Below are positions 33,651 through 43,099 of a stretch of DNA of 64,000 nucleotides, one piece after another. Every line of letters begins with the position of its first letter. Positions within the stretch are counted from its first letter, which is position 1. The DNA is from Dawidia cretensis (GTDB lineage Bacteria; Bacteroidota; Bacteroidia; Cytophagales; Cyclobacteriaceae): positions 1 through 64,000 of the forward strand of contig NZ_JAHESE010000018.1 in NCBI RefSeq assembly GCF_018598175.1, in the 5' to 3' direction. Position numbers and translations under genes: made by a program. The notes under the pieces are model-generated. The model worked only from the letters and a program-made list of their open reading frames with translations, was not told where the DNA came from and searched no databases.

Positions 33651-35669
33651 CTATTTTAATGGAGCAACCAGCACCTGGTAAGGTGGAAGGGTCAACTGCA
33701 GTCCTATTTTTGCTATATTCCCTTTGACTGGTGCACCCGTAAGGACATTGTCAAAAAGTAGTGTACGTGTTGCGGGCATAACGGCAGGCGTGATATTGAT
33801 GTTGGTACGCACGGTATCGGCACTCATGTTGATAACAACCAGGACTGCATCAGTATTTGATCTTCTCACGCCCGTAAATATATTCGGATCAGACGCCTGT
33901 ACGGCATCGAGCAAGACATCGCTGTTGCGGAGTGCAGCGAATTTCTTTTTAGTCTGAAATATCTTTTTATAGTATTCTTCTTCTGCAGGCTTGACACCGG
34001 TGGGGTCTAGCGTTACGTCGGGCGTGCCGAAGAAGGCATGAATAGCCACCAGGCAAAAGTAGGGTGGCGAATACGATGATGAACCGGCACTTTTTTCCGG
34101 TGCATCGATAGAAAGCACGCGACTGGCACCGGTCCCGGATATGCGGTATATCGCTGACAGATATTGCTGGTAGTCGGCGGCAGTAAAATCGCCAGCCGCC
34201 AGGCGCGATAATGCGGTGTGTATTGACGCAGGGCTTTCGTTGACGTGCAGCACCGGCAGGGTGTATGGGACGAGGCCCGGCGAATCCAGTATAAGTATAA
34301 ATCCCGGGTTCCTTTCGCGCGTAGCCTGTGCGATAGATGATACCAGCGATACGAAGCCATGGCCGGTACAATAGGCCGGTGCGCGATCGTTCAGGCTCCA
34401 GGAAACTTTCTGAAAGGAGGCACCCTGTATTTTGTATCCATCGACGTCATAGGTATCAAGACCTGCGAGGGCCGCCTGTACGACCGATAGCGTGGCGGCC
34501 GGACCAGCACCGTCCAGGGGCAGCGCAAACATTACTTTCAACCCGTGGCCATGTGCGTTGTCAACGAGAGTCTTCAGGTCGGCGCTGGTACCGAGTGCCG
34601 GGTCGATCTTCAGCGGATTCATCGGGGAGGATTCTCCGGGGCGATGGATTAAAAGTTGCACCGTGGTAAATCCAAGTTCTTTATACCGCTGAAGCCGTGA
34701 TGTGACGGCCTTAAAGCCACTGGGAAAACGGTGTACATCGATCGTGAGGATGGTGTGATCACCGCCAGGAGCGGGATCCCGATCGTTTGACGTTTCTGTT
34801 TGGTGGTAATGTGTCAAGGCTTCCTTCAGGGAGGCACGCAAGCTGATGACTTGTGGGTCTGAGGACACGGCTACATCCTGCTGCAAATATTGCTGGCGCC
34901 AGTTATCATGGCAGAGTAACAGCGTCTGACCGTTCGTTTTGATGTACGGCGTATAGCTGGCTTCTCCCGTTGTCGACATCCACGTGGCGAAAATACGAGC
35001 TTGTTCCCTGTTTTCGAGGCAAAGCAAGCCAAAACCCATGTCTGGTGCGGACGGGAAATAAATCGCCTGACGGTTGACGAGGCTTCCATAGGGCGTGGCC
35101 GGCAGAGGGAGTAGCTCGGGATGAAGCGACCCGGGTGCATGGACAAAACAATCCGACGGTTCACCCAACATGATTCGGGGTAGCTCGAATCGGAAACCTT
35201 CCAATTTGAAGACGTCTTGCGGTTGCTTGCGCACCACACGCAATGTACTGCGTCGTTGTATTACCGCTTCTCCGGGGAAGAGCGTATAGACTGCTGTAAG
35301 TTCGTACGTATCGTCTATGTGCCAGGTGAGGGACATAGAGGCATATTTGCGATAGGGGTCTATGTCCACGACAAAATCTTTTAACGGCACGGCCCGTGCC
35401 TGGAAAATCCATTGACCGTTCACGTTGAAGTCGGGGACGGTCCTGGCGCCCATCAAATTGCCGGGACGGGAGGTGTGCTGCAGCATTGTCCACGCGCCGT
35501 CGCGCCGGTCGAACGCCAGCACTATAGAGTCATTGCCAAAGATGATCTGCTGGGCCCCGGCCTCGTAAAATACATCACGATAGACCACTTGCCGCGGGTG
35601 TTGTGCCCAAGCGGCGGCGGCGGAACAGATCAGTAAAAGCTGGATCAGTGGCTTTTTCAGGTGTCTCAT
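33651..35669 (-). CDS. Secreted GH13-like barrel protein, probably catalytically degenerate
   Basis: From ATG 35669 the product is 672 residues: signal peptide (MRHLKKPLIQLLLICSAAAA), N-terminal beta-sandwich domain (about 25-290), then a TIM-barrel (about 300-590) and a C-terminal beta domain. The barrel shows an alpha-amylase-like order (LGFTTVQLLIHRP; LGTSADLKTLVDNAHGHGLK; DVDGYKIQG). Where GH13 has the nucleophile Asp (GFRLD), it has Gln, and I cannot find the acid/base Glu or the third Asp. It may bind sugar without cutting it or use another chemistry. It overlaps the RND gene by 4 nt (ATGA). It could instead be a divergent GH31/36-like enzyme. Confidence 0.65.
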   Translation of the reverse strand: MRHLKKPLIQLLLICSAAAAWAQHPRQVVYRDVFYEAGAQQIIFGNDSIVLAFDRRDGAWTMLQHTSRPGNLMGARTVPDFNVNGQWIFQARAVPLKDFVVDIDPYRKYASMSLTWHIDDTYELTAVYTLFPGEAVIQRRSTLRVVRKQPQDVFKLEGFRFELPRIMLGEPSDCFVHAPGSLHPELLPLPATPYGSLVNRQAIYFPSAPDMGFGLLCLENREQARIFATWMSTTGEASYTPYIKTNGQTLLLCHDNWRQQYLQQDVAVSSDPQVISLRASLKEALTHYHQTETSNDRDPAPGGDHTILTIDVHRFPSGFKAVTSRLQRYKELGFTTVQLLIHRPGESSPMNPLKIDPALGTSADLKTLVDNAHGHGLKVMFALPLDGAGPAATLSVVQAALAGLDTYDVDGYKIQGASFQKVSWSLNDRAPAYCTGHGFVSLVSSIAQATRERNPGFILILDSPGLVPYTLPVLHVNESPASIHTALSRLAAGDFTAADYQQYLSAIYRISGTGASRVLSIDAPEKSAGSSSYSPPYFCLVAIHAFFGTPDVTLDPTGVKPAEEEYYKKIFQTKKKFAALRNSDVLLDAVQASDPNIFTGVRRSNTDAVLVVINMSADTVRTNINITPAVMPATRTLLFDNVLTGAPVKGNIAKIGLQLTLPPYQVLVAPLK

Positions 35670-38600
35670 ATCTTTGATGGCGTCCCCCAGCAGAGAAACA
35701 GGGGGAAGTAAATGAAAAAAGCAACAAAAGAGAAAAGCAATCCGCCGATCGTACTGACCAGCATGGCGCGCCAGAACTCTTCCATCTGTCCATGGCCGAC
35801 GAACGAGATTAATCCCAGGGAGACCGACAGAATGATGATTACCAGGCTGTGGGCATTGTATTGAAATGTCCGTATGCAACGGTATACAGGGCTGTGTCGT
35901 ATTTTTCGGTGTTTGCGAACGGGGATATTGGATTGTGTCAACAGCATCAAACCCATGTATACCACCAGTCCGGTAAGCAGGATGAGCGAGACAAGCACGC
36001 CATTGTTAAAGGGAATTCCAAAGGCGGCCATTGACAGGAACGACCCCATGAAGACGATGGGTACGAGCATGATTAACAGGAGGGGTTCAAAGAACGATTC
36101 GAGCATAATGGCACAAATGAAGAAGATCGCCAGGAGCAATGCGGGGAGCAGACAATAGAGATTGACATTACTTTTTTTCAACGTGCCATAGTAGGGCAAG
36201 CTCGCTTTGAATCCCAGTGGCAGCTGGTCGCTTATGCGGCGGAGGAATTCTTCTTTGATGTCCCGTGCCAATAACGACGATCCGAGAAAATTATAGGCTA
36301 CCACCATCCGATATTGCTGATCTATCTTGTAGATCTCGTCACTTACCTTTGTCTTTTGAATGGAGCCGAGGTTAGCCATTTTAAACGAGTTGCCTTTTAT
36401 GGAGGCAGGTTGGAAATAGAAACTCCAGGTAGTAAAGTCGTTGCGGATATCGGCTGTCAGGAATATAGATTGTATTTGTGTATCCTCGTACCAGCTGCCA
36501 ATTTGTTTTCGAAAGGACCTCTCCCGGAAGCTTGGGAACAGTTCAGCCGGCCGCAGGTTTTTGAAGGCCAGATGCTCTTTGTTAAAGTCGACTGAAAATT
36601 CATTCGTCCTGCGGGAACGCCAGTTATCGGAACTTGTGATATCTGCTTCGCCTACGCGGGGATTTGTCAATACCATTTGCTGGAGCGTTTTGGCATACTG
36701 ATACAATTGTTCATAGTTGTATCCTTCCAGTACTATCTGTTCACCTTTATAGCTTTCCATAAATGCATTGGAGAAGCCATCGCCGACGCCCGTGACAGAC
36801 CACGTAATGCCGCCGAGATCGAGCGCCCGGGTTTCGAGTTGACTCTTCAGAAGGTACGGCAAGTTGACATCGACGCCGGGTATAAAATCAATGACTATGC
36901 TGGAGTTGCGATAATTTACAACGGAGGTTTGAAACGACTGGACGCCTTTGAGCATGCGGATGAATTGCTCCATCCGTTCGATACCATCGTTCAGTTGTTG
37001 TACCGTACAGCCTTCCGGCATCTGGCCGGTTATGATAAGTTGTTTTTGCCGGGGTTCTTCAGCATAAAATCCTGTATATCCATTCCGGATCGCCAATCTC
37101 ATGCTTCCGCCGACAAGTTGGTCGAGCACGGGTTTTACGGTGTGGCTGAACCAGGTCGTTCCAACGGATTGGTTGTATAGCTTCGCGAGCAGCGAACTAC
37201 CTTCCATTTTTTCCGGCAGCAGATAAACCGGGATGCCAAAGCTCACTACAGCGATGATAATGCAGGCGGCGCGTGCTTTTATTATGCGTCGAATGCCGTC
37301 GGCAAAGAAACCAGCACGCCGTGCGGTCTTTCTTTTTTGCGCGAGGGTTCGGCGGGTGGTGGGCTTGATCGCGATCCTGTCGCAAAGTGCTGGTATAAAA
37401 AATATGCTCGTTACAATGGAGACTGCAAGATTGGCCATGATCACCCGGGCCAGGTCGGCGAATCCCTGGCCCTGATAGAAATCGACCAAGGTGAAACATG
37501 CCAGAATGCAAGCCATTATAACTGTAAAGGCTATAAGTGACCGGATGTGTTTATTGTTGCGTTCCCGTAAATATGCATGTGTGGCAATAATGGCATTGCC
37601 GGTCATGAGCGACAACGAGATGACAAGGCCCGCCAGGGAGAAGAATCGGATAGGAACAGCGAATAGAAAAAAGCAGCAACTCGTGAGCGCAACATTGGCA
37701 AATACCGCGAGCATGACGATGAATAGAAACCGAACCTGACGCCGGAACAGCAAAATGATGGCTATGAGTAGCAGTAACGACGAACCTATCCGAACGGCAT
37801 ACGATCTCAATGTTTCGCGCAGGAAATTGGTCGCGTCGGAGCCCATTGTCAACGTGTAGCCCGGCGGCAGCTGCGTTTCGATCTGGTGCATCTCTGCCTG
37901 AATGCGTTTTGCAGCACTCAGGGTATTTCGGGTAGGGTCTGTCGCCAACACGATGTTTACCGTATTCAGTCCATTCATTCTGAAGTAGCTGGATGGCGTC
38001 TGTTCGACATAACGGACGCTGGCGCAGTCCCTTACATACAGGATTCGGTTTCCAACTTTCTTAACGGGGATTTCCGCCAGGTTCAGCGCAGCATGGCCTG
38101 CCTCGCGGAGCATCACCGGGCTTTGTTGAAGCTGGTGGGAAGCAGGGGATCTGTATTGGCCGATTCCGACAAAACGTTTTGATAAATACTGGTCGATGGC
38201 CGTTGCCACATCCTGTGCCTGTATATTCAGACGTTCGATGGCATCGGTTTTAAATTCCACTTCCCAGATATAGGGCGATGCACCGTGTACATCGACGCGC
38301 GCAACTCCCGGAATAGCAGACAGGCCGGGCAAAATATGTTGTTGGGCGTAATCCTGAATATAATATGAGCTGGCGTCAGCCGTCAGCGTGTAAGTAAGTG
38401 TGGGTCCTTTGCTGCTGTTGGCCGATCCCGGCGTAAGCAGCGGATAGGACAAGTCCGGTGGAAGTTTGGCGAGGGATTGACGGATGAGGTTGGCCATTTC
38501 AAAGCGTAACATGTCAGGATCAGCATCCGACTTGATTTGGACATCGATCCTTCCCGTGCCATGCCCCGAGACGGAGGCTATCCGCTGAATACCTTTTAGG

Positions 38601-38821
38601 GTGACCAGCATGGCTTCGAGTTTTGACGTTACCTCATTCTCCAGCATCCGGGGCGAAACTCCCGGCCATTCATACGTTATCGTGAAATCACGTGACGCCT
38701 TATTCGGCTGGAACTCGAAGTTCAGCAGCGGAATTGTACTTAGTCCCAGAACACCGAGGCATGTGAATACAAGAATTACGGAAAAGGAAGAATGTCGCAT
38801 GCAAGCTACAGGGGGTTCCAT
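35666..38821 (-). CDS. RND permease lacking the TM4 aspartate (RND B)
   Basis: From the ATG at 38821 the product is about 1050 residues, normal for the RND/HAE1 family, with twelve membrane segments and two periplasmic loops. The N-terminus (PPVACMRHSSFSVILVFTCL) and the loop start (ASRDFTITYEWPGVSPRMLE) are typical of multidrug or heavy-metal RND pumps. In TM4 the proton-relay Asp is replaced by Gly (SLMTGNAII, G408). TM10 is also aberrant (LLTGLVVYMG). It is unlikely to move protons alone and probably works with the intact RND permease encoded two genes upstream. An ATG at 38800, just after the signal peptidase stop, is an alternative start. Confidence 0.88.
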   Translation of the reverse strand: MEPPVACMRHSSFSVILVFTCLGVLGLSTIPLLNFEFQPNKASRDFTITYEWPGVSPRMLENEVTSKLEAMLVTLKGIQRIASVSGHGTGRIDVQIKSDADPDMLRFEMANLIRQSLAKLPPDLSYPLLTPGSANSSKGPTLTYTLTADASSYYIQDYAQQHILPGLSAIPGVARVDVHGASPYIWEVEFKTDAIERLNIQAQDVATAIDQYLSKRFVGIGQYRSPASHQLQQSPVMLREAGHAALNLAEIPVKKVGNRILYVRDCASVRYVEQTPSSYFRMNGLNTVNIVLATDPTRNTLSAAKRIQAEMHQIETQLPPGYTLTMGSDATNFLRETLRSYAVRIGSSLLLLIAIILLFRRQVRFLFIVMLAVFANVALTSCCFFLFAVPIRFFSLAGLVISLSLMTGNAIIATHAYLRERNNKHIRSLIAFTVIMACILACFTLVDFYQGQGFADLARVIMANLAVSIVTSIFFIPALCDRIAIKPTTRRTLAQKRKTARRAGFFADGIRRIIKARAACIIIAVVSFGIPVYLLPEKMEGSSLLAKLYNQSVGTTWFSHTVKPVLDQLVGGSMRLAIRNGYTGFYAEEPRQKQLIITGQMPEGCTVQQLNDGIERMEQFIRMLKGVQSFQTSVVNYRNSSIVIDFIPGVDVNLPYLLKSQLETRALDLGGITWSVTGVGDGFSNAFMESYKGEQIVLEGYNYEQLYQYAKTLQQMVLTNPRVGEADITSSDNWRSRRTNEFSVDFNKEHLAFKNLRPAELFPSFRERSFRKQIGSWYEDTQIQSIFLTADIRNDFTTWSFYFQPASIKGNSFKMANLGSIQKTKVSDEIYKIDQQYRMVVAYNFLGSSLLARDIKEEFLRRISDQLPLGFKASLPYYGTLKKSNVNLYCLLPALLLAIFFICAIMLESFFEPLLLIMLVPIVFMGSFLSMAAFGIPFNNGVLVSLILLTGLVVYMGLMLLTQSNIPVRKHRKIRHSPVYRCIRTFQYNAHSLVIIILSVSLGLISFVGHGQMEEFWRAMLVSTIGGLLFSFVAFFIYFPLFLCWGTPSKI

Positions 38822-39963
38822 ATTTTTCTCCAAAGCGGCCGGAAGCGCCCAGGCGAGAACAGTGTGGCTACTGCCTTACCTTCGACGTCTTCGGCGGCTA
38901 TAAATCCCCAATGACGGGAGTCATAGGAATTGTGACGGTTGTCGCCCAGGACAAAGTAATAGTCCTTTTGAAAGGTGAATCGCTTGATCTCTTGTCCGCG
39001 GCAGTAGAATTTATTTCCAAGTTTATGAAGCGGCGTATTTTCATATCTGTGAATAATATCCGCATACAGATCGTACGTTGTGGAATCGAGCATGATGGTG
39101 GTTTTTGCTCGTGGGACATACAGCGGGCCGAAGTTATCCAGGGACCAGGATGCTTTACCGGCAGGATAAATGCTTGCGCGCACATAGGATTCGTACAAGG
39201 TGGGATCGACCACACACGCTTCGATGTTGCAAGCGGTGAGCAGTCTCTCTTTTTCACGTCCGTTCAGAAAGACCTGCAGAGCATCCGATGTGCGGCGGGG
39301 CTGCAGGGCTTTGTTCATGGTATGCAACATCGCTACTACGGACACCGGATCGCTGCAGCGGATCGCATAGGGAAGCCGTATCGATGGTACGGCCGGTAGG
39401 GGCTGACCGTTGATCCACACCTGGCCCAGACGAATCTGCACATGATCACCTGGAACGGCGGCACAACGCTTAATATAGTACGTCCGATCGGATCGGTGTT
39501 TAAAAAGGAGTATATCGTCGCGACCGATGGTATCGAACCCCGTCAGACGGTGTCTGCGCCTGGCTGCACTGTCGGCAGGTAGGCCATTTCCGAGCAAGTT
39601 TATCCAGGGAACTTCGGCGACCGAGTGGGGCAGCCACGGACCGTATTGCAATTTATTAACCAGTATTTTGTCTCCGGCATACAACGCGTCCTCCATCGAT
39701 GCCGACGGAACCGTATAGATTTCAAAAAACAGCGTCCGAAGGCTGATCGCACCCATGAACAGACCAATGGCCATCAAAGCATAAGCCGCCATATTTGTCC
39801 ACCGGTTTTTAGTCTTTGATAAATAATGTACGAAGGCAAAATATAGCCCGGCGGTGATAACAAGAAAAACGCACCAGGGCAGCCGCCAATAAACGAAGGG
39901 TACAGTTGTTGTCAGTATGATGAAGGTATACTTCAGGTGATATCGCCGGTTCGTTTGTCGCAT
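38806..39963 (-). CDS. lepB: Type I signal peptidase, embedded in an RND operon
   Basis: The 385-residue protein has N-terminal membrane helices and all S26 motifs: catalytic Ser S89 in PSASM, catalytic Lys K165 in YYIKRCAAVPGD, and the C-terminal GDNRHNSYDSRHWGF. It therefore cleaves secretory preproteins at the periplasmic face. It lies 4 nt after one RND gene and directly against the next, between two permeases, which is not a usual place for a housekeeping lepB. A dedicated role in processing the Cys-rich peptide encoded upstream in the operon is a reasonable inference. Confidence 0.9.
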   Translation of the reverse strand: MRQTNRRYHLKYTFIILTTTVPFVYWRLPWCVFLVITAGLYFAFVHYLSKTKNRWTNMAAYALMAIGLFMGAISLRTLFFEIYTVPSASMEDALYAGDKILVNKLQYGPWLPHSVAEVPWINLLGNGLPADSAARRRHRLTGFDTIGRDDILLFKHRSDRTYYIKRCAAVPGDHVQIRLGQVWINGQPLPAVPSIRLPYAIRCSDPVSVVAMLHTMNKALQPRRTSDALQVFLNGREKERLLTACNIEACVVDPTLYESYVRASIYPAGKASWSLDNFGPLYVPRAKTTIMLDSTTYDLYADIIHRYENTPLHKLGNKFYCRGQEIKRFTFQKDYYFVLGDNRHNSYDSRHWGFIAAEDVEGKAVATLFSPGRFRPLWRKIWNPL

Positions 39964-39967
39964 CGTC

Positions 39968-42900
39968 TCAGGATTTACCTCTTTTTTGGAGTTGATAGTA
40001 ACACAGCGGGATAAGATAAAGGCTGACAGCAGTGCCTAAGAGCATGCCGCCGCCCAGGGCGACTGCCAAAGGCCTCTGCAATTCGGCGCCCATGCCCGGG
40101 GTGAACAACAGCGGTACCATCGCAAGCACGGTGGTAAGACTTGTCATCAGGATCGACTTCAACCGTCGATGGCCGCCCAGCACAATGGCCCGGAGTAGTG
40201 AAACTCCACTTTTTCGGAGCTCGTTGATAGTATCTATTTTGAGGATGGAGTCGTTGATGATAATGCCTCCCATGACGACAATACCGATCATGGACATGAG
40301 GTTGATGCCGGAATTAAACAGCTTCAGACTAATGAAGACGCCCGCGATGTCTATAGGGATTTCCAGCAGTACGATCAGTGGTAGCAGGAGTGATTCAAAT
40401 TGAGCGGCCAGGATAAAATACAGGATCAGGAGCGACACGGTCAAAATGGCCGTCAACTCGCGGATCAATGCCTGACTGGTGAATATGCTTCCCGTAAAAT
40501 CGAGTTGGAACAATTGTTTTTGCTTCAGGGACCGACGGAGGGCATGCATCACGCTATCGGCATTTTCTGCTGTAGCATCGACGATAAAGGAAAAGTACTC
40601 GCCGCTTTGTCCCGCTGCGATCGTTTTTAGATCGATTTCTTTCGTCTCGAGCACGAAATCCCGAATGTAGTATGCCTTCCCGTGCATATTGGTGACTTGC
40701 GTCTGTTCCAGAATATCGTGAATGGTGTGCAGGTCGCCACCGAGCGTCACCGGAATGAACTGCTGATTTTCAGTTATCTGGAACACCCGTTTTTCGTTGA
40801 ACGCGACCTTCAATTTTTCATACAGGATTTCCAGGTCGATGTCGTACATCTTCAGTTTGAGCGGGTCAATGCGAAGCACGCGATACTCCTGCCACGGGAT
40901 TTCAGCGACGGTAGCTGCCGCATGGCTTTGAAGATTGTTTACCTCGATACTCAGAGACTCTGCATAACCCGGCCCAAGGTTTTGCTTAATCCGAAGATTA
41001 GCCACAAGCGGCGCTGTATTGTCGGGAAAAAGCATATTGAATATATTCTCTGCCGGCGATAGATGCACGATGGCTCCCGGGTACTGCCCGACGTTGCGGA
41101 TGATCTGACTCTCCGCTTTTAGCAGATCGTCTGCGTTTTCAGTCCGAATATATAACACGGCCTCCGAACTTTGTTTGGCGGCTCCCGCGGCAAGCAGGAA
41201 CTGTTGCTCACCCAGCAGGCCGGTATATTGTGTCAGCGGCACCGGCAGCGACTGAATGATTGACAATACTCTTCGTCTATTCTCCGCCACGGTAATGTGT
41301 TGATTCCAATCGATCGAAACGATTTCTTCCGTTTCTGTCAGAGGAGGAAGTTTTGATTTCGGCAACCCTACATAGGCCCAGGCGCCAGCCACGAGAATAA
41401 GTATCGCGGCTATGAACGCATAACACTGGTGCCGCAACAGGTAGTGGAAGCTGTTCTGATATAATTTCTCATATTTTAGTCCCCTTAAATTGTGCAGCCA
41501 GGCTGGCGGCATGGTTGAGGGTGACGTCCGCTGCTGAATGATTTTATAGTACACGGGTATGATCGTCATCGACAGTGCAAGCGATACAAACGCTCCTGCG
41601 ATAACAGCAATAGCTTCATCATAAAACAATGCACCGGAAATCCCACTCATAAAGATGAGTGGGATAAAAACAGCGCACGTTGTAAACACCGAGCTAAGCA
41701 TCGGCAGGAATACTTCTTCGGAGCCTCGTATACAAGCCTGCAGCAAGGAATAACCACGCGCACTGTACTGCGCGATGTTATCAATTACGATAATGGAATT
41801 ATCGATCATCATGCCGATCCCGAGCACCAACCCCGACAGTGAAATGATATTGACGGATATTCCCAGCAGCCAAAATACAGCCAGCGTCAAGATCAGGGAC
41901 GCGGGCATGGTAATGGCAATCAATAGCGGCGATTTTATATCCCGGAGAAAGAGCGTCATGAGCAACAAGGCGAGAATGGATCCCCAGACCAGGTCCTGCT
42001 GCAGATTGGAAATGGAGTAATCCAGCAGCTCGGTCTGGTCGCGTGTGATCGTAAACCGGATGTGTGGGTAGTCGGTTTCGAATTGATGGATCAGGTCGTG
42101 TAGTTTCCCCTCCAGGTCATTCATGCGTGCGTCGCCCTGTTTGATGATGGCCATTGTTAGCGCCTCGTTGCCATCGGACAGCACTAGCCCCCGGCGCGCC
42201 TGCGGAGCTTCTATTACACGGGCAACATCTTTTAATTGCAGGATCCGGTCGCCGGCCTGGAAATAAATGTTCTCGATCGATTCGCGGGAAGTGAGGGTGG
42301 AATTGAAACGTACGTTGTATTGATACTGACCCTCGTGAATCAACAGCTCGCCCAGGTCTATTTGGTTATCGCGGATGACCTGTTCCAGGTGCTCGCTGGT
42401 TAATTGCAGGGCTTGCATTTTGTCCGCGAGGGGTCGGACAATGATCTCGGGATAGACCAGGCCGGTCATGTCGACGAGTGCCACCTCAGGAAGTTGCTCC
42501 AGTCGGCGGCGGATGACCTGATCGGCAAAGCTGCTTAGTTTCATAAATTCGGCGAGCACGTTGGCCTCGCCGACTCCAGGGGAGTCGGATATGGATGTAC
42601 TATCAGCGGGCGCGGTGGGCCTCCGATCAGGAAGTGTCACGTTAAGGTAAAAGACAGGTATATCGCTAGCGTTGGCCTTGATCACCCTGGGGCGGACGAT
42701 GTTACGAGGGAACATGCTCATGGCCCGGTCGATCTTTTCATTGACTTCGATAAACGCCAGATCTATATTGGTGCCGTATGCAAAGCTGAGGCGTATTGTA
42801 CTGGTCTCATTTCGTGTTTCTGACGAGAGGTCTTCGAGGTGCGTGACCTGGCCGAGTGACCTTCGCAAGGGGCCTGTGATAGTATTGTCTAATTCGCGTG

Positions 42901-43060
42901 GGGACATGTTTTCCTGCGTTACCTGCACGGTAATGACGGGAATGCTCACATCGGGCATTAGGGATACCGGGATGAAATATGTCCCCACAAGGCCGATGAG
43001 CATCAGCGCTACAAGGGTCATGGTGACCGCGATGGGTCTTTCAATCAGAAATTTTATCAC
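39968..43060 (-). CDS. RND permease with intact TM4 aspartate (RND A)
   Basis: The 1030-residue product begins at GTG 43060 (MIKFLIERPIAVTMTLVALM), typical for HAE1-family RND permeases. TM4 has the expected acidic residue (LGIGMMIDNSIIVID, D420), and TM10 has GGIIINDSILKID. It should be the proton-driven part of a tripartite export system with the adaptor at 44696-45862 and an outer-membrane factor that is not encoded in the window. It lies 39 nt after the propeller gene and 4 nt before the signal peptidase gene. Confidence 0.92.
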   Translation of the reverse strand: MIKFLIERPIAVTMTLVALMLIGLVGTYFIPVSLMPDVSIPVITVQVTQENMSPRELDNTITGPLRRSLGQVTHLEDLSSETRNETSTIRLSFAYGTNIDLAFIEVNEKIDRAMSMFPRNIVRPRVIKANASDIPVFYLNVTLPDRRPTAPADSTSISDSPGVGEANVLAEFMKLSSFADQVIRRRLEQLPEVALVDMTGLVYPEIIVRPLADKMQALQLTSEHLEQVIRDNQIDLGELLIHEGQYQYNVRFNSTLTSRESIENIYFQAGDRILQLKDVARVIEAPQARRGLVLSDGNEALTMAIIKQGDARMNDLEGKLHDLIHQFETDYPHIRFTITRDQTELLDYSISNLQQDLVWGSILALLLMTLFLRDIKSPLLIAITMPASLILTLAVFWLLGISVNIISLSGLVLGIGMMIDNSIIVIDNIAQYSARGYSLLQACIRGSEEVFLPMLSSVFTTCAVFIPLIFMSGISGALFYDEAIAVIAGAFVSLALSMTIIPVYYKIIQQRTSPSTMPPAWLHNLRGLKYEKLYQNSFHYLLRHQCYAFIAAILILVAGAWAYVGLPKSKLPPLTETEEIVSIDWNQHITVAENRRRVLSIIQSLPVPLTQYTGLLGEQQFLLAAGAAKQSSEAVLYIRTENADDLLKAESQIIRNVGQYPGAIVHLSPAENIFNMLFPDNTAPLVANLRIKQNLGPGYAESLSIEVNNLQSHAAATVAEIPWQEYRVLRIDPLKLKMYDIDLEILYEKLKVAFNEKRVFQITENQQFIPVTLGGDLHTIHDILEQTQVTNMHGKAYYIRDFVLETKEIDLKTIAAGQSGEYFSFIVDATAENADSVMHALRRSLKQKQLFQLDFTGSIFTSQALIRELTAILTVSLLILYFILAAQFESLLLPLIVLLEIPIDIAGVFISLKLFNSGINLMSMIGIVVMGGIIINDSILKIDTINELRKSGVSLLRAIVLGGHRRLKSILMTSLTTVLAMVPLLFTPGMGAELQRPLAVALGGGMLLGTAVSLYLIPLCYYQLQKRGKS

Positions 43061-43099
43061 AGGCCAGTGAAATGCAAAGGGATTATCTCTTGTACGCTG

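Noticed and set aside
35670-35879. N-terminal extension of the GH13-like gene
   Set aside because: It lies inside the RND gene, and the ATG at 35669 yields a proper signal peptide.
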